Positions 33,135 to 42,382 of a stretch of DNA of 64,000 nt are shown in pieces. The translations under genes and the position numbers were made by a program. Every line of letters starts with the position of its first letter. Positions within the stretch are counted from its first letter, which is position 1. Source of the DNA: JBCCGI01 sp039029355 (lineage in GTDB: Bacteria > Planctomycetota > UBA1135 > GCA-002686595). The stretch is taken from positions 186,001 to 250,000 of the forward strand of contig JBCCGI010000001.1 of the NCBI GenBank assembly GCA_039029355.1. Direction: 5' to 3'. The notes below the pieces were generated by a model. It worked only from the letters and a program-made list of their open reading frames with translations. It did no database searches and had not been told where the DNA came from.

Positions 33135-36100
33135 GTGCGGTACTTCGCGCTCCTCATCCTCGCGTTCGCCGTCGGCACCGGGCTCGCGCTGCTGGCGCGT
33201 TGGGTCGCGCCGGGCGCCGTACCCGGCGCGCGGGGGTGGTTGGACGCTTGGCCGCTGCTGATGCTCGGCGCCGGCGTGGCGATCGGGGGTGCGGCGGCGT
33301 TCCGCCGGGTCGACGCGCGGGCCTGGGCCCTCGGCGCGCTGGCGTGGGCCTTTGGAGTGCTCGCGATCACCGAGCTGCCGACCGCGCCCTCGACGTACCA
33401 CCTGGGCGACGGCCCCTGGCTCTACCCGGTGTACCTCGCGATCGCGCTCGGCGCGGGGCTGTACGCGGTGGTCGGGCTGCGCGGGCACACCCAGGAGGAG
33501 CGCGTGGCGGCGCTGCTCGTCTTCTTCACAGTCGCCAACGGCAAGCTGCTGTCGCGCGGCGAGGTGATGGTCTTTCCGCTGCTGGTGGCGGCGGTGGCGC
33601 TGGGCTTCGTCGGCGCCAACCGGCGCTTCACGCTGCGCGAGCTTCTGACGGGACGCGCGCGGCCGGTGGCGGGCCTCGCCGCGCTCCTTGTCGTCTGGAC
33701 GCTGATCGCGTCGCGACTCGGCGATAGCCCGACGCACGGGCTCGTGTTCTGGTCGCACCTGGCGACCGGCGCGCTGCTCGCTTGGACGTTGGCGGGCTCG
33801 GTCGGGCCGCGCGGTGCGTCGCGCGCGTTCGAGGCGCTGTTGGTCGGGCTCGGGCTCTCGTTCGCGGTGTTGGCCGTCGGGCTGACCGAGGCGTCGCGGA
33901 CGCTCGGCTGGAGCTGGCTTCCCTACACGCGCCTGCGTCTGTTCAACCTTCACCCCGGGCTGATCGCACCATTCCTGTCGGTCGGTCTCTGCCTGGCGCT
34001 CGCGCGCGCCGCGGCCGAGCGGCGGCGCCCTGCGCGCGCGCTGCCCTACGCCGCGCTGGCCACGCTGGCCGCGGGCGCGCTGTGGATGAACGAGGCGCGC
34101 GCCAGCCTGCTCGGCGCCGCGGCGGGTGTCGCCACGCTGGCGCTGGCGGCGGGGCGGTGGCTCCCCCGGCGTTCGCGCCTGATCGGAGCCGCGCTGGTCG
34201 TCGCGCTCGTCGCCGGCCCCGCGCTGTTCCTGTCGCCGCTCGGCGACGGGGTGCGCGCGAAGCTAGAGGCCAAGACCCACACGCCGTCGGCGCTCGGGCA
34301 GCGCTACCACTACTGGCAGATGGCGGCGGGCGCGATGCACCGCGACCCGCTCTTCGGCCAGGGCCTGCGGTCGGAGTGGGCGCGCACGGACCTCGCGCCG
34401 CCTTCCCACCTCGACGGCGGCGACCAGGGGCTTCACGCGCACAACCTGTTCCTGAGCATCGGCGAAGCGGCCGGGATTCCGGCGCTCGTGCTGGCGGTGC
34501 TTCTGGTGCTTGGCGCCCTCGAGCTGGGGCGCCGCGCCGCGCTGCGCGAGGACCCGAGCGAAGGGCCCGGGCGGCTGCTCGCCGCCGGGCTGACAGCCGG
34601 TTTGGTGGCGCACGTCGTCGCCAACCTGCTCAGCATGGGGCAGGCGCGACTGACCATCCTGCCGCTCTTCGTGTGGGTCGCGATCGGCCTGCTGGGCGCG
34701 CAGCTCGCGGGCGAGCCCAAGGAGCAAGAACCCCGCGAGCCGAGCGTGGCCCGCCTCGCCGCCGCCGTCGCGCTCTTCTTCCTGTTCGCCGCGAAGCCCA
34801 CCGTCGGGCACGTCGCGGTCACGCGCGGGCGCGCGGCGCTCGCGGACGGGGACGCCGAGCGCGCCGTCGAGCTCTTCGAGACCGCACTGCGCTTCCACGC
34901 TTTCGACAAGAGCCCCCACATCGAGGTCGCCAAGGCGCACTTCCAACTGGGCGAGGGCGAGGAGGCCGTGCGCAGCATCGAGCGGGCCTGCGAGTCCTCG
35001 CCGCGGCGCGCGAGCTGGCACTTCACGCGCGGTGCGGCGCTGATGCAGGTCGACCGCGCCGCCGACGCGATCGACGCCTTCGAGCGCGCCTTCGAGCTCA
35101 ACCCGCGCGGCCGTCGCGCCGGCGACTTCCTCGCGGCGCGCGGCTGGGCCCACCTGCGGCTGGGCGAGGTCGACGCTGCGCGCGAGACGCTCACCGAAGC
35201 GCTGCGACGCGGAAGCACCTACTGGAAGTCGATTCCGAAGGTGCGCCTCCCGGCTCAGCCCGACGACGGCCCGAACGCCGCCCGCCTGGCGTTCGTGATC
35301 GGCGCGGCGGACAGCGCGGCGAACCTCCCGCTCAACGACCTCGTCGACGCACTGCGCGGCGAAGCGCTGGCCGCGCTCGAGCAGGACCCGCCCGACGTCG
35401 TCACCTCGCGCCGTCTTGTAGGCCGCTCGATCGAGGTCTACCGCACGCAGGGGCTCTGGCGCGAGCCGCTCGAGCTCATGGAGGCCTACGCCGCGCGCGT
35501 GCCCGACCGCTATTCGAGCACCGACACGATGTACGTCCGCCTGCTGTGCGATGCGGGGCGCTTCGACGAGGCCGAACGAATCGCGGCGCGGACCCTCGGC
35601 GTGCGCAGTCACGTGCCGGCGCAGGAGATGATGCGCTACTACCGCACGCGCTGGCGCTCCTCGCACGACCCGAAGATCCTAGAGCTGGGGCAGAGCTTGG
35701 TCGGCGTGCTCGACACGCTGCACCGCGACGACGTGTGGTTCCACCGCGGTAAGTTCTTCGAGGTCTACGGCTTCCTGGCCGAGCTCGCGCTGCGTCGCGG
35801 CGACCTTGCACAGGCGGAAGAGCTGCACCGCATGGAGCTCTTCGACGTCCCCGACCCCGCGGCCCGCGCGGGCGCGGCGGCGAACCTGCTCGCGGTCATG
35901 GTCGAGATGGAGCTCGACGACGCGGCGCTCGCGGCCCAGGCCGCGCTGCTGGTCCATGAAGCCTCGCGCGCGCCGGGCCTGGTCGACAACCCGGAAGCGT
36001 TGCGGTCCTACGCCCGCATCCTGCGCCCCGCCTGGGGCGGCCAGCCAGACGCCGCGAACGCCGTCGCGGAGCGCATTGGCGGCGCCGGGTCGACCGGCGA

Positions 36101-36143
36101 AGCGTTCGTGAACGAGCTGCGGAGCGTGTTGGTCGAGGGCTAG
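33135..36143 (+). CDS. O-antigen ligase/Wzy-like polytopic protein with C-terminal TPR domain
   Basis: This protein has 1002 residues. About 1-550 carries some 12 or more hydrophobic helices with a large periplasmic loop, and GLHAHNLFLSIGEAAG matches the conserved His-Asn region of the Wzy/WaaL family. About 560-1000 is a soluble TPR domain (ALADGDAERAVELFETALRFH, HFTRGAALMQVDRAADAIDAFERAFELNP). Such proteins polymerise or ligate glycan chains on undecaprenyl carriers, and the TPR part could bind partner enzymes. The GTG start comes one base after the stop of the sulfatase-like gene. The gene ends close to a convergent sulfatase-like gene. Confidence 0.85.
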   Translation: MRYFALLILAFAVGTGLALLARWVAPGAVPGARGWLDAWPLLMLGAGVAIGGAAAFRRVDARAWALGALAWAFGVLAITELPTAPSTYHLGDGPWLYPVYLAIALGAGLYAVVGLRGHTQEERVAALLVFFTVANGKLLSRGEVMVFPLLVAAVALGFVGANRRFTLRELLTGRARPVAGLAALLVVWTLIASRLGDSPTHGLVFWSHLATGALLAWTLAGSVGPRGASRAFEALLVGLGLSFAVLAVGLTEASRTLGWSWLPYTRLRLFNLHPGLIAPFLSVGLCLALARAAAERRRPARALPYAALATLAAGALWMNEARASLLGAAAGVATLALAAGRWLPRRSRLIGAALVVALVAGPALFLSPLGDGVRAKLEAKTHTPSALGQRYHYWQMAAGAMHRDPLFGQGLRSEWARTDLAPPSHLDGGDQGLHAHNLFLSIGEAAGIPALVLAVLLVLGALELGRRAALREDPSEGPGRLLAAGLTAGLVAHVVANLLSMGQARLTILPLFVWVAIGLLGAQLAGEPKEQEPREPSVARLAAAVALFFLFAAKPTVGHVAVTRGRAALADGDAERAVELFETALRFHAFDKSPHIEVAKAHFQLGEGEEAVRSIERACESSPRRASWHFTRGAALMQVDRAADAIDAFERAFELNPRGRRAGDFLAARGWAHLRLGEVDAARETLTEALRRGSTYWKSIPKVRLPAQPDDGPNAARLAFVIGAADSAANLPLNDLVDALRGEALAALEQDPPDVVTSRRLVGRSIEVYRTQGLWREPLELMEAYAARVPDRYSSTDTMYVRLLCDAGRFDEAERIAARTLGVRSHVPAQEMMRYYRTRWRSSHDPKILELGQSLVGVLDTLHRDDVWFHRGKFFEVYGFLAELALRRGDLAQAEELHRMELFDVPDPAARAGAAANLLAVMVEMELDDAALAAQAALLVHEASRAPGLVDNPEALRSYARILRPAWGGQPDAANAVAERIGGAGSTGEAFVNELRSVLVEG

Positions 36144-36153
36144 AGCGCCCCCG

Positions 36154-37587
36154 TCAATACACGTACCCCAACGCCTCCATCATCGCCCGCTCCTCGCCGC
36201 TCAACTCGTTGGCCTCGCCCGCCGACCGCTTGCGCGAGCTCTGGACCCAGCCCTGCAGCCGCTCGATCGTCGCGTGGAGGTCGCGCGACACCTGCGGGTA
36301 GATGTTGTTGAGCTCGCGCCAGTCCTCGTCGAGGCGGAAGTGCTCGGCGCTCTTCACGCGGCCGGTTTCCTTGTCGTAGTCGACGATCGTCTTGGCGGTT
36401 GCGCTGCGCGTCGCGGCCAGGAACTTCGGTCGGTAGGAGCGCAGGATCAGCTCGCGGTCGTCGGGCTCGGATGGGTCCGCGCGAAGCAGCTCCTCGAGCG
36501 AGATGCCGTCGAGCGGCGCCTGCGGCAGCGCCAGGTCGAGCCACTGGCACAGGCTCGGGTAGACGTCGGTCAGCGAGGCGAGGCGCTCGACCTTGCGCCC
36601 GCGTTCGCCGCCGGCGTCGGCCGGGAGCTTCACCACGAGCGGGATGCGCAGCTCTTCGTCGTAGAGGTAGCCGCCGTGCCCGCGCCGGCCATGCTGCCAG
36701 AAGGCCTCGCCGTGGTCGGAGGTGACGACGATCAGCGCGTCGTCGTAGAGCCCGGCCGCCCGCAGCTCGTCCAGCACGCGCCCGAGCACCTCGTCCACCC
36801 AAGCGACGTTGGCGTCGTAGAGGGCCACGACGGCGTCCTTTTCCTCCTTGCCGGGCACCATCAGCGCGCCGTACTTCTCGAGGTGCTCGAGCGTGATCTC
36901 GGTCGTCAGGCCCTCGAGGAAGGGGCCGTCGTAGTCGGGATCGAGGAAGCGGTCGCGGTGCTCGTTCGGCGGCACATAGGGCTCGTGCGGCTCGAGCAGG
37001 TGCAGGTAGAAGAACGGCGCGCCGCCCTCGGTGCCCTCGACCTCAGCGCACCAACGCCGGACGATCGGCACGAACTCGTCGGCGCGGGGGACGTGGATGC
37101 CCTCGCCCTGCCACACGCTCTCGGCCGAGCGTCCTTCGCCCGATCGGAAGAGCTCGACGAACTCGTCGAAGCCCTGCTCGTTGCCGTAGACCGAGCTGCC
37201 GTTCAGGTTGGCCACGGCGCCGAACGTGCGGTAGCCCGCCTCGCCCAGGTGCTCGGCCAGCGTCACCTCGTAGCCCGCCAGCTTGCGGGTGTTGCCCGTG
37301 ACGCCGTGCGAGTCCGGCAGGCGGCCGGTCATCAGGCTCGGGATGCTCGCGAGCGTGAACGGCGCCGGGGAGAAGGCGCGCGTGAAGCTAACGCCGTCGG
37401 CCGCCAGGGCGTCGAGGTTGGGGGTCGTAAGGCGCGGGTAGCCGAGGTGCGTAACGTGAAAGCCGTGTAGCGCGTCGAGCACGACGACCACGACCGGCGT
37501 GCGCGCTTCGGTGGAGGGGCCTCCCGAGCAGGCCGCGAGCGACGCGACCGCGCCCAGGAGCAGCGCGAGGGATCGGCAGAGCGGCAT
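36154..37587 (-). CDS. Sulfatase-fold lipoprotein, Thr-type active site
   Basis: This protein has 477 residues. The lipobox is SLAAC. The first metal site reads VLDALHGFH and the second TSDHGEAFWQHG. The signature region is TLASIPSLMTG, with Thr in the place of the formylglycine Cys, Ala for Pro and Ile for Arg. The C-terminal 100 residues are charged and helical. I chose the ATG at 37587 so that the lipoprotein signal is at the N-terminus; the frame extends upstream as an Arg-rich shadow. It lies convergent to the Wzy-like gene and divergent from the next operon (92 bp). Confidence 0.82.
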   Translation of the reverse strand: MPLCRSLALLLGAVASLAACSGGPSTEARTPVVVVVLDALHGFHVTHLGYPRLTTPNLDALAADGVSFTRAFSPAPFTLASIPSLMTGRLPDSHGVTGNTRKLAGYEVTLAEHLGEAGYRTFGAVANLNGSSVYGNEQGFDEFVELFRSGEGRSAESVWQGEGIHVPRADEFVPIVRRWCAEVEGTEGGAPFFYLHLLEPHEPYVPPNEHRDRFLDPDYDGPFLEGLTTEITLEHLEKYGALMVPGKEEKDAVVALYDANVAWVDEVLGRVLDELRAAGLYDDALIVVTSDHGEAFWQHGRRGHGGYLYDEELRIPLVVKLPADAGGERGRKVERLASLTDVYPSLCQWLDLALPQAPLDGISLEELLRADPSEPDDRELILRSYRPKFLAATRSATAKTIVDYDKETGRVKSAEHFRLDEDWRELNNIYPQVSRDLHATIERLQGWVQSSRKRSAGEANELSGEERAMMEALGYVY

Positions 37588-37679
37588 GAGCGCGAGAGCA
37601 TACACGGCTCTCGGCAGGACCTCGCCCCTTGGTATACAACGGGGGGCCACGCGAAGCCCCACTCCCGCAGGAGAGCCCC

Positions 37680-39674
37680 ATGAAGCCCCTTCTTTGCCTC
37701 GTCGCACTCCTCGTTTCCCTAGCCGGCCCCGCCGCCGGCCAGGACGAGGAGGCCGCCCCCAAGCTGACGCTCGAGGTCGTCCCCCAGGACGTCGAGCTCG
37801 ACGTGTTCGACCAGCTCCAGCTCGAAGTCCGCGTGCTCGACGAGAGCGGGGCCGAGGTCGACGTCGACAAGGTCGACGGAGTTCGGCTGGTCTACTTTTC
37901 ACGCGACCGCGAGATCGCGGACTTCTCGCCGCCGGGAGTGATCACGGCGAAGGGACCGGGCGAAGGCACGGTCGTCGTGCGCGCGGCGGGCCTCGGCGGT
38001 CCGGGAGCGTCGGTCAAGATCGCGGTGCGCGTGGCCTTCCCGCCGCTCGACCGAATCGAGATCCGGGACGTGCCGGAGGTGCTCTACACGGGCACGCGCG
38101 CATCGGTCAGCGCGATGCTCGTCGACAAGGCCGGCCTCGAGCGCGCCGAGGTTCCGGTTCAGATGGCGCTCGGGAGCTCGGGAGCGGCCACGGTCGACAG
38201 CCTCGGACACCTGACCGGCGTGGCTGCGGGCCGTTGCGAGCTGTTCGCCGAGGTCGAAGGGCTGCGCGCGCAGGCCGCGTTTGAGGTGGTCGAGAATCCG
38301 ATCCGCCGGATCGAGCTCACCGCTCCGACCGAAAGGGCGCAGACGGGCGATGTCCTCCAATTCGAGGCCATCGGGCGCGACGAGGCGGGCAAGCCGGTCG
38401 AGGGCGTCCCGATTCACTTCTCGTTCGAGGCCCACCCCGACGACACGCTCGGCCAGGCCGCGACCGGGCAGGTCGAGCAGGACGGGCGCTTCGTGGCCGA
38501 GGCGCCGGGGGTCTACACCGTCGTCGCCTCGAGCGGCGGCGCGACCGCGCGCGCCTCGGTGCGGGCGGAGCCGCGCGACGTGCAGCGCGAGGTCGAGTTC
38601 ATCGGGCACGGCGAAGTGCTCGACGTCCACACCTCCGACCTGTGGGTCTGGGAGGGTGTGGACAAGCGCGACTACGCCGTGACCGGCACCTGGGGCGCCG
38701 ACGGCGACGCGCTTTTCTGGGACGTCACCGACCCGGCCGACATCCAACGGATCGCGAACGTGCGCGTCGACGCCCGCACCGTCAACGACGTCAAGGTCTC
38801 CGCCGACGGCCGCATCTGCGTCCTGAGCCGCGAGGGGGCCTCGAACCGCAAGAACGGCATCGTGATCCTCGACGTGGTCGATCCGCGCAACCCGAAGATC
38901 CTGTCGACCTTCACCGACGAGCTGACCGGCGGCGTGCACAACCTCTTCATCTACGAGGACCACGTCTACGCGCTGAGCGCGGCGCGGCGGTACGACATCA
39001 TCAACATCGAGGACCCGGCGCAGCCGTACCGGGTGGGCTCGTTCGAGCTCGAAACGCCCAACCACTCGATCCACGACGTCTGGGTCGAGAACGGGATTGC
39101 CTACTCCTCGAACTGGCGCGACGGCGTGGTGATGGTCGACGTCGGCGGCGGCGGGATGGGCGGCAGCCCGTCGAACCCGGTGCAGATGGGCAGCTACGCC
39201 TACCCAAGCGGCTGGAACCACGCCGCCTTCCCCTACCGCGACCCGGAGACGGACAAGTTCTACATCGTCGCCGGCGACGAGGCGTTCCCCTTCGGGCTCT
39301 ACACCTCGGAACGCCCGACGTATCCGCGCGGCTGGATCCACTTCATCGACTTCAGCGACCGCGAGAACCCGGAGGAGGTCGCGCGCTACCAGGTCCCCGA
39401 GGCGGGGACGCACAACCTCTGGATCGAGGACGACCTGCTGTACGTCGGCTACTACAACGGCGGCCTGCGCGTCGTCGACATCTCGGGCGACCTGCTCGGC
39501 GACCTGTACCGGCAGGGACGCGAGGTCGGCTGGTTCCTGCCGACGCACCACGAAGGCAAGGTCCCGAACGCGCCGATGACCTGGGGCCCGCAGCCTCACA
39601 AGGGGCACATCTTCTTCTCGGACTGGAACTCCGGCCTGTGGTCGGTGCGCCTCAAGCCCGAGGTGGAGGAGTGA
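37680..39674 (+). CDS. Secreted protein with Ig-like domains and LVIVD-type propeller repeats
   Basis: This protein has 664 residues. A signal peptide (about 1-20, ending AAGQ) is followed by two or three Big/Ig-like beta domains up to about 300. A propeller of LVIVD-type repeats follows (LFWDVTDPADIQRIANV, IVILDVVDPRNPKIL, IINIEDPAQPYRVG). These are usually extracellular binding modules. The ATG has a good Shine-Dalgarno (AGGAGA), and a -10-like TATACAAC lies at 37633-37640. The stop overlaps the GTG of the next gene, so both are made together. Confidence 0.8.
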   Translation: MKPLLCLVALLVSLAGPAAGQDEEAAPKLTLEVVPQDVELDVFDQLQLEVRVLDESGAEVDVDKVDGVRLVYFSRDREIADFSPPGVITAKGPGEGTVVVRAAGLGGPGASVKIAVRVAFPPLDRIEIRDVPEVLYTGTRASVSAMLVDKAGLERAEVPVQMALGSSGAATVDSLGHLTGVAAGRCELFAEVEGLRAQAAFEVVENPIRRIELTAPTERAQTGDVLQFEAIGRDEAGKPVEGVPIHFSFEAHPDDTLGQAATGQVEQDGRFVAEAPGVYTVVASSGGATARASVRAEPRDVQREVEFIGHGEVLDVHTSDLWVWEGVDKRDYAVTGTWGADGDALFWDVTDPADIQRIANVRVDARTVNDVKVSADGRICVLSREGASNRKNGIVILDVVDPRNPKILSTFTDELTGGVHNLFIYEDHVYALSAARRYDIINIEDPAQPYRVGSFELETPNHSIHDVWVENGIAYSSNWRDGVVMVDVGGGGMGGSPSNPVQMGSYAYPSGWNHAAFPYRDPETDKFYIVAGDEAFPFGLYTSERPTYPRGWIHFIDFSDRENPEEVARYQVPEAGTHNLWIEDDLLYVGYYNGGLRVVDISGDLLGDLYRQGREVGWFLPTHHEGKVPNAPMTWGPQPHKGHIFFSDWNSGLWSVRLKPEVEE

Positions 39675-40855
39675 CGCGCGCCGGGGCGCTCGCTCTGGCC
39701 GCGTCGGTCGTATCGATCGGCACGTTCGGCACGCTCGCGGCGGGCGAGGCGTCGGCCCTCCGCCCGACCACAGCGCAACTCGCCACGCCCGCGCCGGCGG
39801 CGGCCGAAGACGAGGAGCTCGACTACCTGGTGTACGTCGCGGCCGAGTCGACGGACGAGGTCTACAAGGTCCGCTTCGACGGCGAGAAGGCGACCGTCGA
39901 CAAGGTCATCCCGGTCGGCTACCAGCCCACCGAGATCGAGGGCCCACACGGCATGACCGTGAGCCCCGACGGTCGACACTGGTTCCTGTCGATGGCGCAC
40001 GGCAAGCCCTTCGGGCTGCTCTACAAGTTCGACACGGAGACCGACGAGCTGGTCGGCCAGGTCGAGCTCGGGCTCTTCCCGGCGACGATGCAGATCTCGC
40101 GCACGACGGGCTTGCTCTACTGCGTCAACTTCGACCTGCACGGCGACATGACGCCGAGCTCGGTCTCGATCGTCGATCCGGACGCGATGGTCGAGGTCGC
40201 GCGCACGACCACCGGCGCGATGCCGCACGGCTCACGGGTCAGCCCGGACGGCCTGCGGCACTACTCGTGCTCGATGATGTCGGGCGAGCTCTTCGAGCTC
40301 GACGCCGCCAGCTTTGAAGTGCGACGCACGCTGAAGCTCGACGAGGCGCCCGAGGGCGGGCACGGCGACAGCAAGCGGCACGGGGAAGACCGCGGCGGCG
40401 GGAAGCACCGCAGCTCGAAGCCCACCTGGGTGCACCCGCACCCCAGCGAGCCGCTCGCGTACGTGTGCCTGAATGGCGCCGATCAGGTGGCCGAGGTCGA
40501 CCTCACCACCTGGACCGTCCGGCGCCGCTTTCAGACGGGCCACGGTCCCTACAACGTCGAGATCACGCCCGACGGCGCCAAGCTCGTCGTCAGCTACAAG
40601 GCCTCCGGGGAGGTCGGCATCTGGGACGTCGAGCGCGGCGTTGAGCTCGCCCGCATCCGGTCGAGCCGCCGCGTGACGCACGGCGTCGCGATCTCGCCCG
40701 ACGGACGCTACGGCTTCGTGTCGAACGAGGGGATCGGCGGCGAGAGCGGGACGGTCGACGTCTTCGACCTGCGCAAGGACGAGCTGGTCGCCACGGCCGA
40801 GGTCGGGCTGCAGGCCGGCGGGATCACCTTCTGGCGCACCGAGACCCGCGATTAA
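39671..40855 (+). CDS. Secreted YVTN/40-residue-repeat beta-propeller protein
   Basis: This protein has 394 residues. The signal peptide has an Ala-rich hydrophobic run and is followed by YVTN-like propeller blades (EVYKVRFDGEKATVDKVIPVG, MTVSPDGRHWFLSM, HGVAISPDGRYGFVSNEG). A His/Arg/Gly-rich insert (about 225-245, GGHGDSKRHGEDRGGGKHR) sits between blades and might bind a metal. The GTG start overlaps the stop of the LVIVD-propeller gene (GTGA). The pair may form a surface complex. The gene ends at a very strong hairpin. Confidence 0.8.
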   Translation: MTRAGALALAASVVSIGTFGTLAAGEASALRPTTAQLATPAPAAAEDEELDYLVYVAAESTDEVYKVRFDGEKATVDKVIPVGYQPTEIEGPHGMTVSPDGRHWFLSMAHGKPFGLLYKFDTETDELVGQVELGLFPATMQISRTTGLLYCVNFDLHGDMTPSSVSIVDPDAMVEVARTTTGAMPHGSRVSPDGLRHYSCSMMSGELFELDAASFEVRRTLKLDEAPEGGHGDSKRHGEDRGGGKHRSSKPTWVHPHPSEPLAYVCLNGADQVAEVDLTTWTVRRRFQTGHGPYNVEITPDGAKLVVSYKASGEVGIWDVERGVELARIRSSRRVTHGVAISPDGRYGFVSNEGIGGESGTVDVFDLRKDELVATAEVGLQAGGITFWRTETRD

Positions 40856-40861
40856 GAGAGA

Positions 40862-40895
40862 ACGGCGGCGGCCGCAAGGTTGCGACCGCCGCCGT
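40862..40895. terminator. Strong bidirectional terminator hairpin
   Basis: ACGGCGGCGG (40862-40871) pairs perfectly with CCGCCGCCGT (40886-40895), and inside it CGCAA pairs with TTGCG around a GG loop with one mismatch, giving about 15 bp in all. It begins 7 bases after the stop of the propeller gene and lies before the convergent gene at 40959. On the minus strand it is followed by TCTCTCTTAAT, which is T-rich. Confidence 0.75.
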
Positions 40896-40958
40896 GAGAG
40901 AAAGGCAGACAGAGTCCGCGCCCGGGAGATCGGAAGGCCGGGAGCGAACCCGCTCCGC

Positions 40959-41408
40959 CTAACCGAACAGGAGCTTGTTGCAGAGCTCGTCGAGATCGAC
41001 CGCGCGAATCTCCTCGCGCGTGATCGGGCCGAGGTCGGCGAACTTGCGCTTCTCGACGTCGGACTCCATCTCGGGCGAGCGCGACGGATTGGGCTCGGGG
41101 TTGCCGCCGAGGAAGCTCACCTCGCCACCGGCGCCCAAGATCGGGGGCAGGTCGGCCGGCAGCTCTTCGCGCCGCTGCAGCGCCGTCTTCGCGCGCTGGC
41201 ACACGCCGAGTGTCTCCTTGAGGTTGCGGTGAATCCGCGTGAGGCGCTCGACGTCCGGATCGGGACCCTGAAGCGAGCGTCGCACCTTGGCGCAAGCCAC
41301 CTCGAGCACGGCGATCAGGGTGTTCAGCTTCCGCAGCAGGCGCTTGCGGTAGGCCGTCGATTGCAGGTGCGACTGCGAGAAGGGTTGATCCTCGAACTGG
41401 GAGCTCAT
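40959..41408 (-). CDS. Small coiled-coil protein of unknown function
   Basis: This protein has 149 residues. About 15-85 is helical and basic with heptad spacing (YRKRLLRKLNTLIAVLEVACA, RLTRIHRNLKETLGVCQRA). The second half is polar and ends in a conserved-looking helix (ITREEIRAVDLDELCNKLLFG). It has no signal or membrane segment, and I do not recognise a family. The ATG at 41408 has GAGGAA about 6 bases upstream. The gene upstream in the same direction is a CheC/CheX-like gene, so a chemotaxis- or signalling-related role is possible. Confidence 0.6.
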   Translation of the reverse strand: MSSQFEDQPFSQSHLQSTAYRKRLLRKLNTLIAVLEVACAKVRRSLQGPDPDVERLTRIHRNLKETLGVCQRAKTALQRREELPADLPPILGAGGEVSFLGGNPEPNPSRSPEMESDVEKRKFADLGPITREEIRAVDLDELCNKLLFG

Positions 41409-41633
41409 TGGGTTCCTCGGACTGCGTGGTTCCGGCGCCTCGTGTGCGCCACTCAATCCAAAGCTATCCCAGGATACGAAAGTGCGTCAGAAAGGGGCGG
41501 AAAGCCCGTTTCGGGGCAGGAAGCGCTTTCCCGGTGCTCCCGCGCATGGGCCGTCCAGGCCGCCTGGTGCTCGCAAGGTGCGGGCACAGAGCAACCGGGG
41601 CGATCCTGGCTACGAGCTTGTGAGGCCTACGGC

Positions 41634-42188
41634 CTAGGCCGCCGGGGGCGGCATCTGGACGACCATCCGGAAGGGCTCGAAGTCCTCGACCGAGATCGCT
41701 GCGCTGGCCACGGCCAGCTCGTCGCCCTCGCCGTAGTCGAAGGCGGGCCGCACGTCGGCGCGCACGCCCTGACAACCGAGCGACCGACACGAGGCGTCGC
41801 TCGGGTACCAGGTTCGGATCACCGCATCGATCGCGCCGGACACGAAGTTGCCCACTTCGAGCATGGCCTCCTTGAGCGGCCGATCCAGGTCCGGATTCTG
41901 CCGCTGCTCCTCGATCTCCTCGGGAGCCATCATCATCAGGTAGCTCGCAAGCGCGATCGCATCGGGCAGCGGAACCAGCACGCTCCCCTGCCGCTCCACG
42001 CCCTCGTGGTGGACGAGGAACTTGAAGGAGATGTGCACCTGTCCCTCGCCCGCGGCGCGCTTGTTGGCCCGCTCACAGGCCAGGCCGTCGACCGCGATGG
42101 ACGTGTCCATGATCATCGCCAGGTCCGCGGCGATGGACTGGAACATGGCTTCGAAGAACTCGGTGTCGGGAGCGATGTCGGCAGGCAT
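41634..42188 (-). CDS. CheC/CheX-like protein
   Basis: This protein has 184 residues. The central part contains LVPLPDAIALASYLMMM and then LKEAMLEVGNFVSGAIDAVI. The second matches the CheC/CheX/FliY phosphatase helix, whose core is ExxN (EVGN here). The usual [D/S]xxxE spacing is altered, because an acidic Glu occupies the D/S position, so activity on a CheY-like protein is uncertain. No chemotaxis kinase or flagellar gene is in the window. Such proteins also occur in gliding or pilus control. The gene is followed by a small coiled-coil gene 225 bp away. Confidence 0.6.
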   Translation of the reverse strand: MPADIAPDTEFFEAMFQSIAADLAMIMDTSIAVDGLACERANKRAAGEGQVHISFKFLVHHEGVERQGSVLVPLPDAIALASYLMMMAPEEIEEQRQNPDLDRPLKEAMLEVGNFVSGAIDAVIRTWYPSDASCRSLGCQGVRADVRPAFDYGEGDELAVASAAISVEDFEPFRMVVQMPPPAA

Positions 42189-42382
42189 GTGGAGACCAGG
42201 CGGGGAACGGCCTGAGCCCCCTTCTTCGAGCCGATCGCCCCCCCGATCTTGAGGCTCGGCCCCAGCAATGTTTTCCGCCGCCCGCGCGGGCGCAGGTGGC
42301 GCCGATCCACCGGTAGGGGCAGAACCGCCCCACGGGCACGTCGGGAGCCGCAGCCGCGCGAGGCGGCCTGCGCGGGTTCGCG

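Noticed and set aside
41409..41633. Possible small gene between the CheC/CheX-like and the coiled-coil genes
   Set aside because: The short frames lack a start signal and a plausible composition.
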